Program-made: the position numbers and the translations under genes
Shown here: piece by piece, positions 20,106-30,596 of the stretch
Position numbering within the stretch: the stretch's first letter is position 1
How the letters are laid out: every line of letters starts with the position of its first letter
Assembly: GCA_009869945.1 (NCBI GenBank)
Contig: WIXG01000468.1
Coordinates: 1-52,637 of the forward strand
Length of the DNA: 52,637 bases
Reading direction: 5' to 3'
From: Mesaphorura yosii
Lineage: Eukaryota > Arthropoda > Collembola > Poduromorpha > Tullbergiidae
Notes under the pieces: model-generated
Databases searched by the model: none
What the model saw: only the letters and a program-made list of their open reading frames with translations
What the model was told of the DNA's origin: nothing

Positions 20106-23100
20106 TTAACGCCACTGATGGGTGTATCCGCCTCCGCCTCGTCCGTTGTAGGTCGAGCCTGTGCTCGTGTGCGTGTTTGAGGATCCGTAGGATGGACCCT
20201 GATTGAAGTACTCCATCGAAGGAAAGTCGAGGGAACCAAAATCCGTTATGGAACTGCGCATGGCATAAAATCAAGCATCAAGATTAGAGATTAATTAAGT
20301 ATAGGCGAAAGCAGGGCAAAAGCGGGTAAAAATCCGACGTAAGGAAAACTTACGAGAAGGCGTTCGGATCCCAACTTTCGTAGGGCATGCTATAGCCCGC
20401 CGAGTAAGGGTCCATTGGAGGCTGGCGCAACACTGGAGGCGGTGGAGCCGCTGCGTTGGCTGCTCGGTAGGCCGCCCCAGACTATAAAAATGACAGAAAA
20501 GAATTGGAATTAGAAGTGACCGCCCGCACTGGCACCGCTAGCCAAGCGCCAAGGCAATACATGAATGCAAGTCGTAAATCGTAAATACTTACCTGATAGC
20601 CTCCACTTCCGGAATATCCTCCATCGTTATAGCGTGGGGTTGGTAACACGTTTGGATAGCTTAAAGAGGTCGAGTAGTTGTTGCTTGAGCCTGCTGCAGC
20701 GATTGCGGGCTGTGCCCCTGCTGTCGACGACGAAGTGCCGCTGGAGGACCCCGAGCCACCGCCGAAAACTGACCCTGACGACAGGAAACTGTTCACCACA
20801 GCACTCGAAGCAGAGCCTGAGCCTCCTCCTCCGCCTCCGCTGCTGCCTTTGCTGCCACTGTCGTGCTGAGAAGCCCTTCTTCCCCTGCTTGACTCACGTC
20901 GCGGCTCCGGGCTAAGCGTCCCAGAAGAAGAATCGCTTTCCAGCGTGATGCACTGCGGGCTGTCTGGCGCTCGAGTCGACGCCGAAGAATCTGAGCTGTT
21001 TGAGTTTGAGGAGGATTCATCGTGCAAAAAGGTTGGGCGAGCTTGACGGACGGGTTGTCGGCGAACTGGGCGGATGTTGTCTTCCTCGTCTGAGGTGTCG
21101 TTCTCCTCACCGTGCCCGTCTTTCTTGCCATTGTTGCTGGAGCGGCGGGATGCTGACGCCTTCGCGGGAGATTTTTCCCTTTCCCTCTCGAGTTCCTTCT
21201 CCTTCGCAAGCTGTGGCTGAGGCGGTGGTGAAATGTCTTCAATAATTTTCTTCTGCAGAGGTAACGGCGTAGGCAAGGGTTCGTAATCAGACTTTTTCAC
21301 TGGGCTTTTGGCAGGAGCGGGCATGGCAGTTATCACCTCTTCTTCGGCCTCGTCCTCAGTTGAGCTCAGCGTTAAGTCGACGATATCGACGACGCCGGGT
21401 TTCTCAGGTCTGCTGTTCTCTTTACCCGATGAAGACGAGGTAGATTTTTCACTCGCTTTGCGCATCGAGTCCGAAATGTCGTCATCCTCGTCCTCGTCTT
21501 CGTCTTCGTCATCAATTACAATGTCATCATCGTCGAGGCAAATTGTCTTGTTTGTAGATTTGGCTGGGGCGGGTGCAGATCGCGATTTCTGGAAAGAAAG
21601 TACGTAAAGACAATTTTATATTTTGAATAGAATTGCGAATGCGAATATTGCGTTACTGAACAATTTACCTTTGCTGGAGGCTCATCGTTCTTGACGGCGA
21701 CGCTCCACTCCGCGTCGGGGCTGATTTCAATGTCGTTACCCTCTCTAATTGGCACTTTCGAAATGACGTCTTCAAAGTATCCGTCGATTCCCAGATTATC
21801 GAACAGCGTTGGCTTATCGCAGACTGGACACACCCAAGTCGGTTTCTTCTCGTTCATTTGGATAAAGAGATTTGCGTCGAAACATTGAAGGTGGGAGCAG
21901 GTCGAGGCTCGGCAGGGGATCGCCATTCGGGATTTACCGAGTGGACAAGCCAGCGAGACTTTGAGACTTGTTGTGGCAACGCAGCAGTCGGAATCGTCCT
22001 TCTGGCAAATTTCCTTGACTGGAAAGCAGAAAGGAAAGGTGAGCACAGAAAAACTTGGATTGGAATTTCGAAATTCGCAACGAATTTGTGAATTTATTTT
22101 ATGCACTTACTCATTCCCCGAGTGAAATCAGCCGGTCGAGACCCCTTCGCCTTCAATCTGTTCAGCAAATCCTTCGAGCAGAGCTTCTTGACAATGTAAA
22201 CGCTTATGCAGTAAGATTTCCCGCTCGGATCGGGAGACCAATTCACCTGTGAAAGAAAGAGAAATGGAGATTAAAAATAATTTAAACCACGCAGTTGATT
22301 GCATTTGCTTAATTATTTATCGGTTTAATATAATATTTACGTACCTGGATATTATTTGATACGGTCGGACTCAGTTTGCAGTAATTTGTGACATTCAGCG
22401 GTCTGGACGGACGTTTGGGTTCCACTCCCGGCCGGTTGCTCGGGATCGGAGGTGGAAGCGGGATCATCTTGCTGTTCACCTTGACCACAAGAGACGGAGG
22501 AAACGCGTCGTCTTGATCAGTGCCATTGGCATCCGCCACACAAAACCGGAGCTGAACCTGTGTCGAGTACTGCAGTTTGTTCTCGATACCAGCAGCCAGG
22601 CCGACGTTGATCTCTTTCGATGAGGAGACTTGACTTGCTTCCGACGGCTTGAAGCTGAACGTGAAAAGCGCATCCTGAATTCCCCGGTGTCCCTGATTGG
22701 AGATGAGTGTTGTGGGTTTGTAGAGTACGGAGAGAATGTCGTAAAAGGGCAGTTTCTTTAGCTGCACGTCGGGACAGATGGGCATGCTGTTGATTGTTGT
22801 AAGTCGGTTGACTCCGCCGACTGGTTGCCAGCTGCCAGTGTACAGACCACGTCCCTGCAGCACCTTATCGGCGGCTCCCGTGAAATTGCCTGTTGTGAAC
22901 ATTCGGTTCAGGTTTGGATTGTTGTAGGCGCTTTGGCGTTGTTGCTGCAGGAGACCACTGGCTGTTGTTCCTCCAAGCGGTGTGCCGGAATTTATTATTC
23001 CTGTTGATGCCGGGGGTTGTTGAGCTAGGTTAGAAAGCCTGTAGCAAGTAGCAAGAAAAAGAAGCTTTAGACCTTCTAAAGCCAAGATCACGCTTAGCTT

Positions 23101-23414
23101 ATGCAGATAGCAGATTAGGATCTTACTGGATTGACTGGTACAGTTCACGAATTTTTGCATTAACGGCACTCTTATTTGACTTCATGAGCTCCATGGCCCT
23201 AGCTTGCAACTCATTCTTCCTACCACTGCGATTCTTGCCAGCGTACGATAAGAGAGTTTGCAGCTCCGTAACTCGGAATGCGAGGATCATCGCCTGTGAA
23301 CGTGCATAATTGAAGACGTAATGTAATGCGCCGTTAAGATAGTTCAGAACACTCATCAGAATCAGAATCTTAGGTACGGCTTATTATTACCTTCAGACTG
23401 ACTTCTTGATCCAT
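20106..23414 (-). CDS. PIAS-family E3 SUMO-protein ligase
   Basis: Eight exons join without a frame conflict: 23414-23391, 23293-23127, 23038-22345, 22246-22111, 22018-21669, 21588-20593, 20481-20354 and 20253-20106. The product is 880 residues. PIAS proteins promote SUMO transfer from UBC9 to nuclear targets such as transcription factors. In order: SAP DNA-binding domain (FRVTELQTLLSYAGKNRSGR), PINIT domain (LKKLPFYDILSVLYKPT; GVEPKRPSRPLNVT), and SP-RING (CPLGKSRMAIPCRASTCSHL ... CFDANLFIQMNEKKPTWVC, PVCDKP). An acidic SUMO-interacting motif, VVDIVDLTLSSTEDE, follows, then a long Ser/Gly-rich C-terminus. The domain order and the SIM are those of vertebrate PIAS1 and Drosophila Su(var)2-10. 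The tail is longer than in human PIAS1 (about 650 residues). Confidence 0.95.
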
Positions 23415-24196
23415 TCTTGCCTCACCGATTATTCAGAACGTTTGGATCTAAAAAAAAAATAAGACAACTACCAGTACCAATTAGAATTCCGCCCATTCAA
23501 ATTCACTGATTACTGATAGCAATAATGGCCGAGCGGCCAAGCAATCTGCAAAGTTAATTTACTTACCGTTTCCCGTCTCCTTTCTAATTTCTTATCAGTT
23601 CATTCGTCTTGAGAATTTCAAATTCCAACTTGCAAATTCCATGTTCAAGTTCCACAAAAGTTGATTTACTGATTAGATCACTGGTCCGATATTTGCACTG
23701 CTTGCTCGATCAATTATCGAATCTGCTGAACTTGCCGAACTCAACTGCAAAAACAAAAACCAAAATCGGACCTGACTGGACTGCAGAAAAGTCTTGATTT
23801 TTCTGCACGCTCGCTCTGCACGACAATTTCGACACAACGCGAACGTGAACACGAGTGCCCTGAAAATCGAAAGTCCAGTGCAGTGTAGAAAACGAAGACA
23901 GAACGACACAGCACGACTCACAGCCAGAGCAAACAGGCAGATTCGACGTTGATGTTACTGGCCTCTTGCAACGGCCCGCGGGAGCCAGCTGAGAGGCGCG
24001 GTAAACCTGACATTTGAATCACGACGAGGACGGCGACGTCGAGGCTTTGTTCTTGCCGTGTCGTCATAGTAAATGGGCATCAATTTAATCAGTTTCGACG
24101 CCACGAAATTGAGTGTGTCAATTTATTGTCAAAAATCAGTATAGGCACAATTTATTTGCAAAATTCAAAAAATTGCATTTGCAAAAAGTCAATTGA
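23415..24196. other. intergenic, 5' flank of PIAS
   Basis: AT-rich upstream sequence with an A-run near 23450. A donor-like cttacc near 23571 may mark a 5' UTR intron of the PIAS gene. No coding sequence. Confidence 0.35.
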
Positions 24197-25684
24197 TTAG
24201 GGAAATGATCTGCGATCGCCTCCAGGCCCAGGATCCGGATCGTAAGGCGTCACTACGGGAGAAAGATTACAGAAAGGCATGAGACAATTAACTTTACAGT
24301 TAGCAAGTTTAAATTTCTTACCTTCCTCCATCTCCTCCAAGTCCAGATTTTCAAACGGATCCTCCTCCTCCGCCCGAGTCTGTTCTTGCTCCTCGTCATC
24401 CTGATGCTCTTGCTCTTCCCGGCGCTTACCATGCTTGTACGGCACTGGAGAAGGCGAAGGGGACTTCGAACAAGACCGTGACCGTGACTGCGAGCGTGAC
24501 ACCCGCGCCCTGGCGCGGGCGAGGGCCCGCGCCCCATCTGGCTCACTCACCCTCCTCCGCACTTTTATCAGCAAGTCCGGTCGTCCACGCTTGAAGTACT
24601 TGTGCACGAACCGACACTCGGCGTCCAGGCCAGGATATTTGCGAAATCCATCTAAAACAAGTCAGCATTTTGTATTTATTTTCCAGTTTTGCAATTTTGG
24701 CCAAGCTGACCAGAATTTGCTTTTCCCAAACTTAAACTTACACCAATTCAGCTGCCTCACAAAACTCGCGATGTTATTGTGCTTGAAATTGACCGGAAGC
24801 AAATCTTGTGCTAGAATGAATTGATCGTGAATCAGGAAACCACTGCCGTCTGAGCCCCATTCAATGATCTGATTCGTAGCCGGTTCGTCAACCATCCTCC
24901 ACAATTTTCGGACGAAGGGAGTCACACTGGGAGGTTGTGTTGGAGGACCACGCTTGGCTCTGCTTCGCGATCGCTCGCGCCAAGCCTGGCGTTGGTGGTG
25001 CTGGAGCTGCGATGACTCGAGGCTGGAACCGGAGCTGGTGCTGCCTCGCCTTCGCTTCACTGGCTTCACCCGAGAACTGGATCGGCGGGTATTCGCTGCC
25101 ACTGGTACCAGGCTGTGGCCATGATCTTCAGCCGCAGCTGCGCGGACGTCGAAATCTGGATCCTTCTCCCGGTCGTCTTCGCCTTCCTCGGGTTCGGAGT
25201 TACCGAGTGCTTCTTCTGTTTCAAGGCTTGGAGTTGGATTAGAGACTTGTGCTGGTCTTTCTGATTTAGCCGTTTGTGCACTCTTCTGTAGTGGCAGCGC
25301 CAGGCTCCTCTTCATTGCCGTAATTTCGTCGCTTCCAAGGTCATGATGGATGTGTTTGTAAATCTGGGATTCTTTATTGATCAGCTCCACACCTACGAGA
25401 ACAGAGAAAATGTTTGACTTTCCGTTTAATATTTTGGTTTACTTCAGCTAATTAATATACCTACCGAACTTATCCTTGATCCAGTCGAGCACCAGACCAA
25501 TTTCGACGAGGAGGAACTTAAAGTCGTGACCAAGGCGATACAGCTCTTCGTCGGTTGTTTCAATGCCCTCTTCTAGAACCGACACTCGGCTCTCCAGGTC
25601 GACGTCAACGGGGCCGTGACCGTCTCCGTGAAGCGACGAATTGAGCACGTCTGTTATTCTTTTTCTGCCGTCGATGTCAGTCAT
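24197..25684 (-). CDS. divergent heat-shock-factor-type transcription factor
   Basis: Four exons (25684-25465, 25392-24742, 24651-24322, 24252-24197) give 418 residues. An HSF DNA-binding domain spans about 232-340: TPFVRKLWRMVDEP, IIEWGSDGSGFLIHD, NNIASFVRQLNW|YGFRKYPG, FVHKYFKRGRPDLL, ending KVRRRV. The intron splits the recognition-helix region at LNW|Y. Classical HSF1-type proteins have the DBD at the N-terminus followed by an HR-A/B leucine-zipper trimerisation region. Here about 230 residues precede it, including a helical stretch (ESRVSVLEEGIETTDEELYR) and a Ser/Arg-rich basic part. An RS-like and acidic tail follows, with no heptad array that I can see. It may act like the HSF5/HSFY-type relatives rather than as the general stress regulator. 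Binding sites and targets are unknown. Confidence 0.8.
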
Positions 25685-27372
25685 TCTCCTGACTTCGACT
25701 TGACTTAACTGGGCCGCCCGTTGTCAGATCTTACCTTCTTTGTCCTTAAACGCCTTTGAATTCGATTCCTTTGTCTTGCCTTCTCTTGTCAATCAGAAAT
25801 CAGATTCCGAATTCCTTAATCTTCTCTTCTCGTCTTTTGCAGAAAAGACGAGAATTTGATATACGTATCTTCAGTTAGCTTAAGCCAGTACGCACGAATG
25901 TGATTACTGACCACTGAATACAGATGAAATTAAGACGGTATACCTGTTTTGCTGAAGTGTGTAGTGTAAGAAAATTAAATACAATCATCTGACTCTCTTT
26001 CAACGCAACGCACGTTTTCCGCCTCGGCTCGGCTCAACGGAGGCAGGATGTGCTTCATTTCATCCTTGCCTTGTTGAACGGGCACAGCAAGTACAGAGAG
26101 TAGATTGAATTGAGTGAGCTGAGTTGCAGATTTCGTTCTCGTTCTAGAATGTGCGAGAGATGGAACGGAATATGCTGTGCGGGATCTTTTACACCTTTTA
26201 ATGCTGAATCTTCTGTGTCATCTGCCTCGTAGGTGCGTGAAAACAATTTACTACTTTACAGAAAGGCGTCCAGGATCTCGCCAACATGCAATTCGGCAAA
26301 TTGGGATGAATTTTTGCGCCGGCACTCAACTCAAAGCATTCTGGAGGCCCCGATCGGCCGATCGACCATCCGCAGTTTAATAATTCGGTTTCGAAGTTCA
26401 GAAGTGGCTGAATTCGAATTACAGTTCATCCCACGACAATCTGGACTTGGTGTCCATCACAGTCAGTCGTCCGCCAACATGGGAAGAAGCTACATTCGAG
26501 TTTTTATTCCATTGTGGTTTAATTCGTGGTCTGAGAGTCTGACGTGACGACTGCGATGCAACTGTGAGCTGTGGATTGTGGATCTGTCGCTCTACTCTGC
26601 TGTAATTATGTAAATGCTAATGCTAATTGCATAGATGCTCGTGACAAAAATGTGGTCACGCACATTGAAACTGTCGCAGTCGGCAGTCGTCTCTCGTAAC
26701 TCATCTGTGTAGATCTGGAATGTTAAATGCATGAAAAGAATCCAGTGCGGTGCAGTGGTTTGGACTTCCTCCCGCAAGTGTTTCGGTCTCCAACTTGTCT
26801 CTTTCATCGTGATTGACTGGCACGGCATACAAATGCGAATGCAAAGAGCTACCTCTGGAACCGTCGTAAAAATCGATATGACAACTCAGCTTGCGGCTTA
26901 CATGCTGGCTGGCTGCTCTCGCTTTTGTCTTCAGTTGTGTAATTTTTCCAGCAGCTGCGGCTCTGCTCTGGCTCGATTGCAGAAACGAGAGACGAGAAAC
27001 GTGGAAACTGTAAATTCTACGTTCTGCTTCTCGTCTACTCCACTGCAATTTTTGCAATTACGGCCCATATTGCCATTAATTTCGATATTCGATTACAAAC
27101 TAGTGAATTCGTGAGTTGGAATAGTGAATTGGACCGCACCTGATCAAATAATCAGCAAGAGAAAACAAGTAAGGCCAGCAGCAAAGGAGTACAGAGGAAG
27201 CAACGGAAGAGAATCAGCACAAATTTTAACTAAACCCCGTCGATCACTAAAATCAGTCACGATTGAACTGCTGAGCTGTTTCAGCACCTTCTCCAACAAA
27301 GGCAGCAACCGAGACGTCGACGGCGACAGCGCTTCGTGCTCGGGCTCCGGTCGACGTCGCCTTTGGAGAAGA
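25685..27372. other. shared upstream region of the HSF-type gene and HID1 (head-to-head)
   Basis: A 1.7-kb divergent intergenic region. The frame of HID1 is open upstream to 27124 without a stop, but that stretch (83 codons) has no HID1 similarity and is more likely 5' UTR. Other small frames look random. No RNA gene or repeat was recognised. Confidence 0.4.
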
Positions 27373-30144
27373 ATGGGCAGCGCCGACTCCAAACTGCACT
27401 TCCGCAAGGCCTTTGTCGAACTCTCGACCAAGACGAGGCCCATCGACCCCGCAGACGATGGATTCTGGGATCAGTTCTGGTCGGACACAACCTGCGCCGC
27501 CGCAGACATCTTCACGCTCGTTCCGGCTACAGAAATACGGCAGCTGCGGGATGAATCGCCCAATAATCTGGCGACGCTGTGCTACAAGGCGGTGGAGAAG
27601 CTCGTGCAGGCCGTCGACAGCAGCTGCAGGACGGCCGACGAGCAGCAGACGGCCCTCAACTGCGTACGACTCCTGACCCGCATAATTCCGTACATGTTTG
27701 AGGACCCCGACTGGCGAAGCTTCTTCTGGTCAAGTCTTCCGGGCTCTGGGAATTCGAATTCGGTCGCGGGGTCACTCCAGTCACCGTCTTCGCACGAAGA
27801 TAAGCCCCCAGGGGCATCGGGGCCGACGGAGGACGAAGACGAAGACACGCTTCCGCTCGCCAAGGCGCTTATCAGCGCGCTCTGCGACCTGCTCTTCTGT
27901 CCAGACTTTACCGTCTCCCCAAACAAAAAGTCTGGGCCCGACCGGGCGGAGGACCTCCAATCAATCGACAGCTGCGAGTACATTTGGGAGGCGGGAGTCG
28001 GTTTCGCGCACTCTCCGCCTCAAGTCCCCGCTCAGGACTGCAACCGGACGGAGATCCTCAAACTCCTCCTGGCCTGCTTCAGCGAAACTATTTATGTGTC
28101 CCCCGCCGGCGACGCCCTCACCCCCAACAAGTGGATCGAATACTTTTCGTCTTCAGAGAACCGGCACGCTCTCCCGCTCTTCACGTCGCTTATGAACGTC
28201 GTCTGCGCGTACGAGCCGGTGGGCTTCGTGCCGTACAACCATCTCCTCTTCCACGACTCACGTGAGGGGCTCGTCGAGGCGGCCGTGCAGGTGCTCATCG
28301 TCGTGCTGGACCACGATACGAATAACAGTTGCGAGGAGGACACGCCGCCCAACATGGACAACCTCTTCATCAACTACGTGAGCCGCATCCACCGCGAGGA
28401 GGATTTTACCTTCATCCTGAAAGGCTTCACGCGGCTCCTGAACAACCCACTCGCCCAAACGTACCTGCCCGGCTCGACGAAGAAGATTCAATTCCACCAG
28501 GAGCTTCTGATTCTCTTCTGGAAGCTGGCCGACTACAACAAGAAATTCCTGTATTTTCTTCTGAAGAGCGCCGACGTACTCGAGATCCTCGTCCCGATCC
28601 TTTATCACCTGAACGACTCGCGGGCGGATCAGTCCCGCGTGGGACTCATGCACATTGGCGTCTTTATTCTGCTTCTCCTCAGCGGAGAGCGGAACTTTGG
28701 AGTCCGGCTTAACAAGCCTTACACGGCGACAGCACTCCCGCCGATGGACATCCCCGTTTTCTCGGGGACGCATGCGGATCTGCTGATTATCGTGTTTCAC
28801 AAAATTATTACGACAGGCCACCAGCGTCTTCAGCCCCTCTTCGACTGTCTGCTCACGATTCTCGTCAACGTCTCGCCGTACCTCAAAACGCTGTCGATGG
28901 TGGCGAGTACGAAGCTCCTTCATTTTCTGGAAGCCTTCTCCACGCCGTGGTTCCTCTTCTCAGGCCCGAGCAACCACCACCTTGTCTTCTTCCTCCTCGA
29001 GATCTTTAACAACATTGTCCAGTACCAGTTTGATGGGAATTCGAACCTCGTCTACACAATCATCCGGAAGCGACAGGTTTTTCATGGTCTCGCGAATCTG
29101 CCGACGGACCCCTGCAGCATCAACAAGAGCCTAGCGGCGAAAAAGAGCCCGAGCCGCCTCGTGAAGAGACCGAGCACAGAAAAGGCTCCAAAGGAGAGGA
29201 TTGAGCGGAAAAATTCGGCGAGCAGCAACGCCAGTGCTACGACTTCGAGCGCAGCCGTCGCAGCGGCCCAGCCGCAGCCGACCGACACCCCAACAACGCC
29301 TTCAATGGAGGGCTCTCGTCCCGCCCTCCCCGCCGAGCCGGGCACGCTCGAAGTGAGTCTCGCGAGCATGCCGGGCATCGACAAGATCACCGAACGGGAG
29401 TCGGCCCACCCGTCACAGCAGCAGCTGAATCAACTTACGGCTGGCGTGGCAAGCATGGGCATGGGTTTGGGCGGGCTCGGCTTAGACGATCAGGCGCAGC
29501 TGCCGAGCAGCCTGCTGAATGCCAGCCCAACTGGTGCAACAGCAGCGGCCAACCCGCAGCAGCAAACGAGGGAGCATGCTGAGGGGGAGGAGAATGAGAA
29601 TGAAGATGAGGACGATCCTCCTCTTTCTCTGGAGCAGTCGCCCGCATCGGGCTCGGGCGCAAAACCCCGACTGCCAAGATCCCAAAGCTTTCCTGCCCCC
29701 GGCGGCGGGATCATCGGCGCGGGCGCGGGAAAAAGAAATCCGACCGTTCAAAGCGCTGGTCGGTCCTTCTCCGTGCTTTCTGGCGGCGATGCAGCAGGCG
29801 GTACGAAATGGAAGCCTACCTCAGAATGGGTTCAGAGCTGGAAATCAAAGCTGCCGCTCCAGACGCTGATGCGGCTCCTCCAGGTCCTCGTCCCGCAAGT
29901 AGAGAAGATCTGCATCGACAAGGGGCTGACGGACGAGAGCGAGATCCTCAAATTTCTGCAGCACGGGACCCTCGTCGGTCTCCTCCCCGTCCCGCACCCG
30001 ATCCTCATCAGGAAGTACCAGGCCAACTCCGGCACGACGATGTGGTTCCGCACGTACATGTGGGGCGTCATTTACCTCCGAAATACCGACCCGCCCGTTT
30101 GGTACGACACGGAGGTCAAGCTGTTTGAGATTCAGAGAGTGTGA
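27373..30144 (+). CDS. HID1 homologue, dense-core-vesicle/Golgi trafficking factor
   Basis: A single uninterrupted exon encodes 923 residues. HID1 acts at the trans-Golgi in sorting of neuropeptide/hormone cargo and dense-core-vesicle formation. The start is set by MGSADSKLHFRKAF: the family begins MGSxDSKLxFRK, and the second-residue glycine is its N-myristoylation site. Characteristic blocks are present: FWDQFWSDTTC, SPNNLATLCYKAVEKLVQ, RIIPYMFEDPDWRSFFWS, NKWIEYFSS, and near the end LQTLMRLLQVLVPQVEKIC and PIIRKYQ-like ILIRKYQANSGTTMWFRTYM. A Ser/Pro/Gln-rich insertion at about 600-790 is lineage-specific low complexity. The length is near the family's. HID1 genes usually have many introns, so the lack of any is odd and would fit a retrogene that replaced the original. 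Confidence 0.95.
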   Translation: MGSADSKLHFRKAFVELSTKTRPIDPADDGFWDQFWSDTTCAAADIFTLVPATEIRQLRDESPNNLATLCYKAVEKLVQAVDSSCRTADEQQTALNCVRLLTRIIPYMFEDPDWRSFFWSSLPGSGNSNSVAGSLQSPSSHEDKPPGASGPTEDEDEDTLPLAKALISALCDLLFCPDFTVSPNKKSGPDRAEDLQSIDSCEYIWEAGVGFAHSPPQVPAQDCNRTEILKLLLACFSETIYVSPAGDALTPNKWIEYFSSSENRHALPLFTSLMNVVCAYEPVGFVPYNHLLFHDSREGLVEAAVQVLIVVLDHDTNNSCEEDTPPNMDNLFINYVSRIHREEDFTFILKGFTRLLNNPLAQTYLPGSTKKIQFHQELLILFWKLADYNKKFLYFLLKSADVLEILVPILYHLNDSRADQSRVGLMHIGVFILLLLSGERNFGVRLNKPYTATALPPMDIPVFSGTHADLLIIVFHKIITTGHQRLQPLFDCLLTILVNVSPYLKTLSMVASTKLLHFLEAFSTPWFLFSGPSNHHLVFFLLEIFNNIVQYQFDGNSNLVYTIIRKRQVFHGLANLPTDPCSINKSLAAKKSPSRLVKRPSTEKAPKERIERKNSASSNASATTSSAAVAAAQPQPTDTPTTPSMEGSRPALPAEPGTLEVSLASMPGIDKITERESAHPSQQQLNQLTAGVASMGMGLGGLGLDDQAQLPSSLLNASPTGATAAANPQQQTREHAEGEENENEDEDDPPLSLEQSPASGSGAKPRLPRSQSFPAPGGGIIGAGAGKRNPTVQSAGRSFSVLSGGDAAGGTKWKPTSEWVQSWKSKLPLQTLMRLLQVLVPQVEKICIDKGLTDESEILKFLQHGTLVGLLPVPHPILIRKYQANSGTTMWFRTYMWGVIYLRNTDPPVWYDTEVKLFEIQRV

Positions 30145-30596
30145 GCACTGTAAATACGAACGGACGAGCATTTGACGTGGAATTATTGTAAAATTAACTC
30201 ATATCAGGGTGAAAATGTATTAAAATCAATAATTATTGATTCCAGGAGCCTTTTTTCTTCTTTGTCTCCAGCAGGCATCATCCTTGACTCTTTCATCCAG
30301 CTAAACTCAAATCTCGCATTCGCGATAGTCGACTTATCGTTGCTGGCTTTCATTCATTCCTTATCTGCTCTGCTGAATTTGCTGATTCTTTGTGACTCGC
30401 GAAGAAAGCGTACTGAAACTGAAATCAACGCCCTGAAGATTAAACTGAATCGACGCTGACTTACTGACTGCATTTGATTTCTGTCTGTTCCATTGAACTG
30501 TTTATATTGTCGTGGATTATTTCATTTGTGATTCTTGTTTCTTGTGATTGTGATCGCAAAATTCGTGATAACTCAGTCGCAGTGCAGAGATAAGGA
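30145..30596. other. intergenic between HID1 and the aminopeptidase
   Basis: A 450-bp gap holding the HID1 3' UTR and the aminopeptidase 5' flank. AT-rich, with no conserved coding sequence. Confidence 0.4.

Noticed and set aside
28258..28923. Minus-strand open frame of 221 codons
   Set aside because: Antisense of HID1.
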